This document shows positions 19,700-27,402 of a DNA stretch of 64,000 nucleotides, piece by piece; positions within the stretch are counted from its first letter, which is position 1, and the number at the start of each line of letters is the position of its first letter. Below the pieces are notes generated by a model, which saw only the letters and a program-made list of their open reading frames with translations, made no database searches and was not told where the DNA came from. This DNA is from Aureibacter tunicatorum. Its GTDB lineage: Bacteria > Bacteroidota > Bacteroidia > Cytophagales > Cyclobacteriaceae. The DNA lies in NCBI RefSeq assembly GCF_036492635.1, contig NZ_AP025305.1:3720001-3784000 (forward strand), in the 5' to 3' direction. The position numbers were made by a program, and so were the translations under genes.

Positions 19700-20995
19700 T
19701 TATTTCAATCTACTTTCCAATTGCTTGATTCTATCCTCCTGCTCTAACAAGTACAAAGTCAACTCTTCTATCTTTTGCAACAGCTTAGCATTCACTTCCG
19801 CTAAATCCACGCCTTCTTCCCCGACCTGCTCAGCGCTTGGCATATCCGGAAGTCTTTTATTCTCTTCAATATAGCTTTTCACTTCAGCAAGACTTCTAAG
19901 CTTATATTCTTTTTCAAAAACAAAATCCGCCCAAGGAGCTTGCATCACCCTAACTGCTGTAGACTTGATACCGCCATTAACAAACAACTTGTAATCCCCA
20001 GCCATCTGGGCATCGCTATGCATTTCCTCGCCAATGCCGATTTTCCCGTTTTTAAGTACTGTAAATGCGTTTTCTCTTGCATTTGCAGAGCTCCCTATTC
20101 CGATCTCAAATATAGTATTACTATCAACCCAATTATATTTATCAGCACTAGTACTCCCTACATTATACCTACCAAACACAGCTGCCGAATAACTATTGGA
20201 CTGAGTTTCATAACCTTGCGCCATACTTATATGCGCATTTGACAAAGCTCTCCAACCTGACGACAATGCTGCGTAGCCTGCTCTAGTATAATAACCTGTT
20301 GCAAAACTATATGACGAATTTGTAACAGACCCATAACCTGCAGCCAGACTACTATACCCATTTGCAGATGAATAAGCGCCAATCGCAAAACTATAAGTTC
20401 CCTTTGACTTTGATCTATACCCTCCTGCGAAACTATGATCACCATCCGCCACAGTCTCTTTCCCTATAGTAAATGAATAATCGCCATTTGACGTAACGTC
20501 TTCTCCAAACTCATAATAAGCTACTTTTTCATAGCTAAAAGAAATTGTACTAACATTAGTAGAATAAAATCTAATGTGAATTTGATAACTTCCCTCCTCA
20601 GACATAACGACTTCCGGTATCTGCGCTTGACTATAATATGTCCTTACTATAGCACCCTGTGGGCCCGAGCCAGGCTTTGTCTCAATATAAATACTCGCTC
20701 CTGGAGGAGGTATCTCATTAAAGCCAACTTGAATATTGCTTAACCTTATTTTTTCATAAGTATCCATGAGCGGTCTTAAATATATCGAAACCCATCTAGG
20801 CGACCCTGAAGATGTCCAACTAAAATCACCTGTGGCAGTCGTCATTGTAATCACTTGATCGTCACTTGGACCTGGCTGACCATCAGGTCCTGCAGCCATT
20901 TTTGAATTAACATCCTGAGCAAATGCCTCCAGATTGCAAACAGCAATCATTAGTATCAAACATCCGCAAAGCAATTTGTAAAAATTCGTTTTCAT
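19700..20995 (-). CDS. YadA-head-like adhesin / tail-fibre-like protein
   Basis: 431 aa, signal peptide (ends NLEAFAQ). Residues about 160-270 hold seven or so approximately 14-residue YadA-like head repeats: GDYSFTIGKETVAD, GDHSFAGGYRSKSK, GTYSFAIGAYSSAN, GYSSLAAGYGSVTN. Such repeats form a trimeric left-handed beta-roll. The C-terminus is the tail common in Bacteroidota fibre proteins: YKLFVNGGIKSTAV, then EEYK-like segment, LPDMPSAEQVGEEGVDL, and a terminal coiled coil (LLQKIEELTLYLLEQEDRI). There is no YadA outer-membrane anchor, so it is either secreted or held by a partner; the barrel lipoprotein encoded immediately downstream is the obvious candidate. First gene of the minus-strand RHS operon. 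Confidence 0.85.
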   Translation of the reverse strand: MKTNFYKLLCGCLILMIAVCNLEAFAQDVNSKMAAGPDGQPGPSDDQVITMTTATGDFSWTSSGSPRWVSIYLRPLMDTYEKIRLSNIQVGFNEIPPPGASIYIETKPGSGPQGAIVRTYYSQAQIPEVVMSEEGSYQIHIRFYSTNVSTISFSYEKVAYYEFGEDVTSNGDYSFTIGKETVADGDHSFAGGYRSKSKGTYSFAIGAYSSANGYSSLAAGYGSVTNSSYSFATGYYTRAGYAALSSGWRALSNAHISMAQGYETQSNSYSAAVFGRYNVGSTSADKYNWVDSNTIFEIGIGSSANARENAFTVLKNGKIGIGEEMHSDAQMAGDYKLFVNGGIKSTAVRVMQAPWADFVFEKEYKLRSLAEVKSYIEENKRLPDMPSAEQVGEEGVDLAEVNAKLLQKIEELTLYLLEQEDRIKQLESRLK

Positions 20996-21426
20996 GTTGT
21001 ATTTCCTCGTTTATCCTACACCTGTACTATTTGAACAGGAAGATTATTATCTTTTAAAATAAGAGAATGAATAAAATCATATTCAAGACAAATATACAAA
21101 CAATAAAATATGAAAAACAATATTTCAAATATATAAATTATAAATTTTAACATTAAAATAATCAGACCACCTATCAAACATACTAAATAACACTACACAA
21201 CATCCCAAATTAACCCTTGATGATAAAATATTACCAAAAGATGATTAGGTTGAAATTTTCAGACAATCCATTCGCGCTGTTTTTTCAAAACAAAAACATG
21301 ACAACCTATCCACTTAAAAAAATAGAACTTGCAACAAAAACTTACATGCCAATAACATGTTTCTAATTCAATCACCTGAATTCAAACCCACAAACATATC
21401 CTTTCCATTGAAGTTATGAGACTACC
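20996..21426. promoter_or_regulatory. Divergent AT-rich intergenic region
   Basis: 431 bp between the first gene of the RHS operon (minus) and the effector-like gene at 21427 (plus). It is strongly AT-rich and must hold the promoters for both. I find no long repeat, RNA gene or convincing terminator in it, and cannot fix a start site by eye. Confidence 0.5.
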
Positions 21427-23334
21427 ATGGCTCATGCATATATTTCTTCAATAGCTAAGAAAAAAAGTACCTCTAACGATCACCGATCTTCATCGAAGCC
21501 ATGCATACAATGCTACAGAGAAATCAAAGGAAGCTCAATCGCTCCCGCCTCTGACAAGTTGATATTCGAAGATACTTTCTATGCTGATCCAAAACCACTG
21601 AGCCCCAAAAAGCAACGGAGGCGAGAGATGAGGTTCAGCCCTGCAAAGCAGTATGTGGAAAAACTGTTCGACTTGGAAAGCCGGCAAGAAGTCGTCAAAG
21701 TGCATGATGACATTTTCCCGGACTTGCCCGATATGCTCCTTTCCGATCAAGGGAATCTGGCATTGGAAGCCGCTGAATTCCCTCAGAGTTTTTACGCCAG
21801 CGATAAGCTCATCGAAGTTTCGAACAGCGATCTCAAAAGCAAAGGAGCCAAAGTCAAGCTTCAGGCTTTGCCGGAATCGCGATTATCTATGGATTCAGTT
21901 CCTCATAGCCTAGTAGCAGTGATTCCTGAATTGCTTCATGATGGAGACAGGCATGCTTTCGATGTTTCCGGATGCATAGAGTTTTCACTTAAGCTTGCCA
22001 ACTTGAAAGCTGAAGAAGCTTTTGTCTATGTACTGAAAAGCGTCGCGTCCGGTGAAGATTTGGAAGTACCTTACAACAGAGACTCTGATGTTTTCGTCAA
22101 AGAATGTTATCAAGGATTGAGGTGCTATCATGAGACAGGCCAAGAGGATGATTTTCTGGAAGGTCGAAAAAGGCCTGTACGAACTCCTGAAGAACTCAAA
22201 AAAGGCATCACTTCCATAGAAAAGACTACCTTCTCACAGCATTGCAAAGCTTTTGGCCTTAACGAGCACCTTAAGCCTCAAACTGCAGATATATTAAGAT
22301 GCGAATCTATCGATTGGGAAGAGCCGTTCATTCGGCCTGATGAAGAACACAAAGGATGGGGCTACTTAAGAAAGCTCGACCAAGAAGCTACTGAAGCCCA
22401 AAAAAAAGGCGATGATTACGTCGACAGGTATAGGAAAGAGCTAAAATGGACCAAACACGGAAGTTTCGTAATCGCTGTTGACGGTGGGGACTACCTTTGC
22501 TTGGAAAACTATAATTGGCGTCCTCCTGTATTGCTGAATCTTTGGGACGCATTCGATACTCTGCTATTGCGTTGCAAAACATTTCGCAATCATTTGATGG
22601 AATGCTTCAGTGAAATGAATGACGCCTTTTTTCATCAAAGCTTGGAAGATTTATTCCATTATATGTCAAAGTGGGTAAAAGACATCGACCAGTACGAACA
22701 CCTTCAAGGCGACGCGCGCATAGAACTTCAGCAAATGTATGAGCGATATCTGGAAATGGCCAATACGCCAAGCTCCAAGCAATATTTTCTTCGAATGTAC
22801 GGCGCGCAGCAGGATCAGTCATTTCATGAAGTAGTGAGTCCTCAAGTAGCCAAGGGCAATTTGAGCTTTATCAAAAGAAAAGACGAAACGCGCCATATAG
22901 AATATTTGAAAAAAAGAGCTAAGGAACTGTTTCAAGAGTTTCATGACATGGCATGCGATGTAAGCTTTTCTGAAGCGAGCATGCAAAGCTACTTCCAAGA
23001 TCAAAACATAAAAGCGGCAAAACGATTCGTCCAATCACTCAGTGTTCTGGACAGCTCGTCAAGCAAATCAGATATTGAAAGAACCGTCGACTCCTTTTCG
23101 CAACAATTGCATTCACACTTCAATGATCTATTGGCCTCGCTATACCGAATGGTATTGGATGAATTCGCTTTGTCAACATCCGGCATTGACCAAATGAGTT
23201 GCAGCGATATTATGTTGGATTATTACACATTGCTCAATCGATTCAAAGAAGATGGGCTTGAAGATGATTTTCAATACTTGCGCAACATAGGCAGAGGCTT
23301 CCGTGAAATTAGCGACAGGGATGCGAATATCTAG
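21427..23334 (+). CDS. Effector-like protein, possible papain/NlpC-like cysteine hydrolase fold
   Basis: 635 aa, no signal peptide or membrane segment. The leader is basic and Ser/Thr-rich, then KPCIQCYRE (residues 24-32), a variant of the P-[IL]-Q motif found in the effector-like genes at the right end of the window. A possible active-site arrangement is Cys183 (DVSGCIEFS), His344 (TKHGSFVIAVDGGDY) and the segment LENYN at 359-363. The pattern H-x4-V-(x)-G-x-D-x-(x)-LENY recurs in Bacteroidota proteins suspected to be toxins or injected cargo and resembles the His half of papain-like folds. The C-terminal 250 residues are helical with no recognised family. It is transcribed alone, diverging from the RHS operon. 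The enzymatic reading is a low-confidence inference; the gene itself is secure. Confidence 0.7.
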   Translation: MAHAYISSIAKKKSTSNDHRSSSKPCIQCYREIKGSSIAPASDKLIFEDTFYADPKPLSPKKQRRREMRFSPAKQYVEKLFDLESRQEVVKVHDDIFPDLPDMLLSDQGNLALEAAEFPQSFYASDKLIEVSNSDLKSKGAKVKLQALPESRLSMDSVPHSLVAVIPELLHDGDRHAFDVSGCIEFSLKLANLKAEEAFVYVLKSVASGEDLEVPYNRDSDVFVKECYQGLRCYHETGQEDDFLEGRKRPVRTPEELKKGITSIEKTTFSQHCKAFGLNEHLKPQTADILRCESIDWEEPFIRPDEEHKGWGYLRKLDQEATEAQKKGDDYVDRYRKELKWTKHGSFVIAVDGGDYLCLENYNWRPPVLLNLWDAFDTLLLRCKTFRNHLMECFSEMNDAFFHQSLEDLFHYMSKWVKDIDQYEHLQGDARIELQQMYERYLEMANTPSSKQYFLRMYGAQQDQSFHEVVSPQVAKGNLSFIKRKDETRHIEYLKKRAKELFQEFHDMACDVSFSEASMQSYFQDQNIKAAKRFVQSLSVLDSSSSKSDIERTVDSFSQQLHSHFNDLLASLYRMVLDEFALSTSGIDQMSCSDIMLDYYTLLNRFKEDGLEDDFQYLRNIGRGFREISDRDANI

Positions 23335-23355
23335 ATAATTATGGACTTCCAATCA

Positions 23356-24597
23356 TTATGCATTCACCTTTTGCGTCAATGAGTCAATACATGGCTTAGC
23401 CACAACCAACAGAACAACAGACACAAAAATTAACAGATTCAATCCTGAATAAGCTAATTCATTGCTTGAAAAGATATAGCTAAAAAAGATTGGAGACAAA
23501 GCCGTAGCCACGATCATAACACTGGATACAAAACTATTGATGGAAGCCAAATACCTAACATCATATAATTCAGCCCAAAGCACACTACTCAACAAGTTGC
23601 CAACGCTAAGCGTAATTCCATTGGCGCACATGAAGACTATCAAAGCAAACCGATTGTCCATCCACTGCAAAGCAACCAAGCCGATGATTACAGGAATCAA
23701 AAGCACATAAGCCAAGTTGCCGGCACTGTATTTATCTATCATTGGCCCGGCGAAGAAAGTAAATAAAACCCTGAACACTCCAAAGCTCACCAAGGAAACG
23801 GCAAACCAAGCTTCTTCCCAGCCTCTAAGGCCCATCAACATATTTTGATGAATGAAAACACCTGTTGTCAAGAAAGGAGAAAAAATCACAATAAATACCA
23901 AAACAACGAAGCGAATGTCTCTCGCCAAGTTTGCTATTGACATTTTTCTCTTGCTGTTTTGATTGGCTTGCAATGGATTTCTGAATTCTTTTGCGTCTTT
24001 TAGGGTAAAAAGCGTTGCAGGAATAAATGTAAACACAACTATAGTTGCGAATATGATCCATGTCTGGCTCCAACCCAAAGAGGTAATCATCATAAAGATC
24101 AATAATGGAGTAGTCATCTCCGCTATGGAAGTAAATGAGTAAGAAAGCGAAAGCGCCTTTCCTCTATTCAAGTCAAAATATCTTCCAATGGACACTGCAC
24201 CTATCAATGGCATCAAACCGTATCCTATGACTCGTAATCCCGTCAAAATCAACAGCAGAATCCAGACATTATTGAACACCGATACAGCGACGCAAAGCAT
24301 GGCCAATATCAGCCCATTGGCAACGCTCATTTTCCTCAAATCAATGCGATCCGCCAATGGCCCGAGAAAAATAAGTCCCATCGCTCCTAAAAGCGTTGCC
24401 GCTGAATAAATATATGAAAAGACTGAATTATCAATGCTATAATGCTCTATCAGATATGGAATGAACAAGCTAATCAAAAAAGTCTTGCCCAATGAAGAAT
24501 AAAAATAATTCAAAGCACCGAACCCAATATAATTCGGGTATTTAACCGCTAATCTCCAATAACTCAAATTCATACCTTCACTTTTATTCTCAAGCAT
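23356..24597 (-). CDS. Major facilitator superfamily transporter
   Basis: 413 aa with about 12 hydrophobic segments and the MFS loop signature after TM2 (FLGPLADRIDLRKMSV, equivalent to G-x3-D-R-x-G-R-R/K). The second-half counterpart is FAGPMIDKYSAGNL. Inner-membrane secondary transporter, substrate unknown. Convergent with the effector-like gene to its left (21 bp gap) and divergent from the methyltransferase gene on the right. Confidence 0.85.
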   Translation of the reverse strand: MLENKSEGMNLSYWRLAVKYPNYIGFGALNYFYSSLGKTFLISLFIPYLIEHYSIDNSVFSYIYSAATLLGAMGLIFLGPLADRIDLRKMSVANGLILAMLCVAVSVFNNVWILLLILTGLRVIGYGLMPLIGAVSIGRYFDLNRGKALSLSYSFTSIAEMTTPLLIFMMITSLGWSQTWIIFATIVVFTFIPATLFTLKDAKEFRNPLQANQNSKRKMSIANLARDIRFVVLVFIVIFSPFLTTGVFIHQNMLMGLRGWEEAWFAVSLVSFGVFRVLFTFFAGPMIDKYSAGNLAYVLLIPVIIGLVALQWMDNRFALIVFMCANGITLSVGNLLSSVLWAELYDVRYLASINSFVSSVMIVATALSPIFFSYIFSSNELAYSGLNLLIFVSVVLLVVAKPCIDSLTQKVNA

Positions 24598-24727
24598 AAG
24601 TTAAGCATTATTCATGTTAAAGCCTTCAAGCTCTTCTTTCGTTTTGATAAATTTATATTCATAAAGTCTTGGCTAAAAATAAGAATGAAATTTGCGGCTC
24701 CATTAATTCCAATGTTAAACTAAGACG

Positions 24728-25216
24728 ATGAACGATTACTTATTCTTGCATACCAATGATCCGTATGCATTGACTCCAATGGATATTGTCAAAGCCAAAC
24801 TTGACATGCTAGAACTTAAAGATGGAGAGACCTTGATTGATCTTGGCGCCGGAGATGGCAGAAGCTTGATCCTTGCCTGTCAACTTGCCGATATCAAAGG
24901 CGTAGGCTATGAAATTTCGAAAGAAGCTCAATATATCGCCAATCAAAATATCAAAGAAGCCGGACTTGACCATAAAATCAAAATCATCCACGAAAACATG
25001 CTTCAGGCAGATGTGTCGCAAGCCGATGCGGTCTTCCTCTACCTGACAAGAACAATGCTGGGAGCTTTGTCTTTGAAACTGGAAAATGAACTTAAGCCGG
25101 GAGCCAAAATAGTAACGCATCAATTCGATTTGCCTGCTTGGACAGCCGTCAAGGAAATAGAATTTCAATACTCCAACTGCATGTCCGAGCCAATATACCT
25201 GTATCGCAAAGGATAG
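24728..25216 (+). CDS. Class I SAM-dependent methyltransferase, FAM173/ATPSCKMT-like
   Basis: 162 aa. Motif I is LIDLGAGDGRS (about residues 36-46), followed by GVGYEIS with the acidic ribose-binding Glu. FLYLTRTMLGALSLKLENEL and KPGAKIVTHQFDLPAW match the small FAM173-type lysine methyltransferases, which end in a tyrosine-rich IYLYRK as here (EPIYLYRKG). The likely reaction is protein methylation with SAM; the target is unknown. Starts 131 bp from the divergent MFS gene. A GNAT gene follows 50 bp downstream on the same strand and may be cotranscribed. Confidence 0.8.
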   Translation: MNDYLFLHTNDPYALTPMDIVKAKLDMLELKDGETLIDLGAGDGRSLILACQLADIKGVGYEISKEAQYIANQNIKEAGLDHKIKIIHENMLQADVSQADAVFLYLTRTMLGALSLKLENELKPGAKIVTHQFDLPAWTAVKEIEFQYSNCMSEPIYLYRKG

Positions 25217-25266
25217 GTTCCGTTGGGCAATATTTACCTAGATTTGATGATAAATTCAAAATTAAT

Positions 25267-25809
25267 ATGGATATTGCCTTGCAAACCATGATAAATGAAA
25301 AGGCTGTGGAGAGAGAACAAATTCGAATAATACTTGCCAAATCGTCTAATGATTTGATCATCATCGAAAAACTTGCCCATGAGATTTGGCATGAACACTA
25401 TACGCCAATCATCGGCAAAAATCAAGTCGAATACATGATCGAAAAGTTTCAGTCAACCCAAAATATGAGCGATCAAATCGATGAAGGCTATGAATATTAT
25501 CTTGTCACAAACAACGATGAACCCTGCGGATATTTAAGTATTCAAGTTCGCGAAAACAGCTTATTTCTAAGCAAGCTCTATTTGCTAAAAAGCTATAGAG
25601 GCTCGGGAATCGGCAAGGTCATGTTAGGAAAAGTAATCAACAGAGCAACAGAAAGCGATCAAAAATGCATTGAGTTGACAGTTAACAAATACAACTCAGA
25701 CACCATCAAGGCTTATAAAAAAATGGACTTCAAGATCGTTAAGGAAGCCGTTTTTGATATTGGAGGAGGCTATGTCATGGACGATTATGTGATGACTAAA
25801 GAATTATAA
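25267..25809 (+). CDS. GNAT-family N-acetyltransferase
   Basis: 180 aa from ATG at 25267 (MDIALQTMINEKAVEREQIR); another in-frame ATG at 25288 is possible. A longer reading from 25138 would overlap the methyltransferase gene by 79 bp and starts with an unrelated sequence, so I reject it. GNAT features: LAHEIWHEHYTPIIG near the N-terminus, LFLSKLYLLKSYRGSGIGKVM (the R/Q-x-x-G-x-G/A acetyl-CoA loop, here RGSGIG), CIELTVNKYNSDTIKAYKKM and terminal VMTKEL. The motif NKYNSDTIKAYKKMDF is typical of this family. Acyl acceptor unknown. Confidence 0.85.
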   Translation: MDIALQTMINEKAVEREQIRIILAKSSNDLIIIEKLAHEIWHEHYTPIIGKNQVEYMIEKFQSTQNMSDQIDEGYEYYLVTNNDEPCGYLSIQVRENSLFLSKLYLLKSYRGSGIGKVMLGKVINRATESDQKCIELTVNKYNSDTIKAYKKMDFKIVKEAVFDIGGGYVMDDYVMTKEL

Positions 25810-25835
25810 ACTCGCAATTTATGCAACCCGCTCTT

Positions 25836-26405
25836 TCAACTAATCAAACGATTCATTTGATCCAACACCTTTTTGTAAACCTGCAAGGGTGTCAAAGTTC
25901 TCCATTCCGGCAAATCCAGAAATTCTCCGTAAAATAAATATTGACTCAAACCCATTCGCTCCCATTCCTGAAGAATGAAATCCCTGAAATTCAAAGCGAC
26001 AATCCAGCCATCTCCCTCCAACTCGCTATCCCATTCTTCATAATATGAATCGTCCGATCCATGAAAATTAAACACATTTTCGCCAATCAATATAAAATGG
26101 TTGATCTCTTGCTCCAAAAAAAAGTCTATCACTTCATTTTTTAAAACGCTTATATCATTATACACGGCGTCATTCCATTCTCCGATCAGCTCAATGATCA
26201 CAAAACCATTCATATAGTCCGCAAATAGCACTTTAAGATAAAGCGTCTCCGAACCGAACGAATCCCAACCCGGAGCGATATAATGGTCATAAAGAGCATA
26301 CTGAAATACATCGTAATTCACTTCTTTGCCATAAAAAGGCGAATTAGGGTCCTTCGAGCTGTTGTATAAATTCATCCAATTTCCAAAATGCTCTATCGTA
26401 TGCAT
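25836..26405 (-). CDS. Conserved-looking cytoplasmic hypothetical protein
   Basis: 189 aa, acidic, no signal peptide or membrane segment. Rich in aromatic residues (EHFGNWMNLYNSS, YALYDHYIAPGWDSF, FGSETLYLKVLFADY, WIVALNFRDFILQEW). The coherent beta-alpha pattern and codon use match its neighbours, so I take it as real, but I recognise no family. Convergent with the acetyltransferase gene (26 bp gap) and 70 bp downstream of another minus-strand gene. Confidence 0.65.
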   Translation of the reverse strand: MHTIEHFGNWMNLYNSSKDPNSPFYGKEVNYDVFQYALYDHYIAPGWDSFGSETLYLKVLFADYMNGFVIIELIGEWNDAVYNDISVLKNEVIDFFLEQEINHFILIGENVFNFHGSDDSYYEEWDSELEGDGWIVALNFRDFILQEWERMGLSQYLFYGEFLDLPEWRTLTPLQVYKKVLDQMNRLIS

Positions 26406-26475
26406 TGTATTCGTATTTTGCTAGTAAACTAATAAAAGAGAATGGTGATTCATTAAATAAATAAAAAATTGCTAG

Positions 26476-27105
26476 CTATTCATACTTCTTCAAAAATAAA
26501 CTTAACGAATCTTCATGTATTCCATTCCAAGGAAATGCTTTTTTGGGGATATGATCAATAGGAATATCCAATACCAATTCAGAAACTTCCGGCTCTTCTT
26601 TACTATACTTCACCAATACCCTTGGAGGCATTCCTGCAGATTCCTGATTCTTTATTTTTTCCTTTTTATTATAACCTCGATAATGATAATCGAACTCTTT
26701 TGTAATCCCTCCAAAAACCCAGAATTTAGGAAAAAGCGATTCTTGTCTTAAAGTCGTAATTGTGGCATAAGTATACCTATTCTCACCGGTAAACATTGTG
26801 AATTTTCTGTAAAAAAAAGTCACACTTAAAAATACAAAGATGAGCAAGTATACTATTTTTTTGAACCGTTTAAAGGGATCACTGAAATCATCGTCTAAAT
26901 CAGAGCTATCTACTCGCTCAATAATTTCTGTTCGTTCTTTGCCTTCCTTCAAAGCCTGAATATCCGGTTCAAACTCTGAGCAAACCCCTGCTCGAATTGT
27001 TGGAAAATCCACTAATCCGCAAAACTTTCCTATTTTAGGATCAAACTTGCTGTTGACGCAATACCTGCATTTGTCTATTTTTAATCTTGCCTTCCCATTA
27101 TCCAT
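26476..27105 (-). CDS. Membrane protein with N-terminal cysteine cluster
   Basis: 209 aa. The N-terminus carries four spaced cysteines, CRYC (14 and 17), then FCGL and VCSEF, a probable small metal-binding site. A single membrane segment (about 85-103, IVYLLIFVFLSVTFFY) follows. The periplasmic part ends in PRVLVKYSKEEPEVSEL and VLDIPIDHIP, reminiscent of a domain common in small Bacteroidota proteins (LVKYSPxxP..), which I cannot name. Function unknown. Divergent from the receptor gene at 27403. Confidence 0.65.
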   Translation of the reverse strand: MDNGKARLKIDKCRYCVNSKFDPKIGKFCGLVDFPTIRAGVCSEFEPDIQALKEGKERTEIIERVDSSDLDDDFSDPFKRFKKIVYLLIFVFLSVTFFYRKFTMFTGENRYTYATITTLRQESLFPKFWVFGGITKEFDYHYRGYNKKEKIKNQESAGMPPRVLVKYSKEEPEVSELVLDIPIDHIPKKAFPWNGIHEDSLSLFLKKYE

Positions 27106-27270
27106 GCATAAAAATACTCCATGTTTTTAATTCAAAAAATCATAAAACATAAAAACATTTAATCCGCATAAGCTCAAATAAACAATGCCTACATTTTGCT
27201 GACATATAAAACATATGCTGATAATATTAAAGCAACCTTTTCCTGTCAATGTAGCAATACAAAACACAAC

Positions 27271-27287
27271 TGTCCGAATATCGGACA
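27271..27287. promoter_or_regulatory. 17-bp dyad TGTCCGA-ATA-TCGGACA (operator/UAS)
   Basis: Perfect 7-bp inverted repeat with a 3-bp centre, 116 bp upstream of the receptor gene start at 27403. The same half-sites and spacing recur at 43601-43617 upstream of the serine hydrolase gene. A G-G/N10 promoter-like element lies 54 bp downstream in one case and 53 bp in the other, which fits an enhancer-type activator site. The binding protein is unknown; the NtrC-type regulator at 36932 is a candidate. Confidence 0.7.
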
Positions 27288-27341
27288 AGTGACATTCCTA
27301 TCTAAAATCATAAGTCACTAAATACCAATCTCTTAAAATTA

Positions 27342-27356
27342 TGGCACATCCAGTGT
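27342..27356 (+). promoter_or_regulatory. Possible sigma-54 promoter, imperfect -12
   Basis: TGGCAC followed by ATCCAGTGT: the -24 GG is perfect, but the -12 dinucleotide at the correct 10-bp spacing reads GT instead of GC. Supported mainly by its matching distance from the dyad compared with the second copy at 43671. Confidence 0.45.
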
Positions 27357-27402
27357 AATGATTTGATCAGAATACGATGATGAAATTAAAACACTAAACC
27401 AT

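Noticed and set aside
19223-19747. 174-codon plus-strand frame
   Set aside because: Lies antisense within the coiled-coil lipoprotein gene (E/K-rich codons read backwards give L/F/S-rich protein); a shadow.
25138-25266. Upstream extension of the acetyltransferase frame
   Set aside because: Would overlap the methyltransferase gene by 79 bp and adds a sequence unrelated to GNAT proteins.
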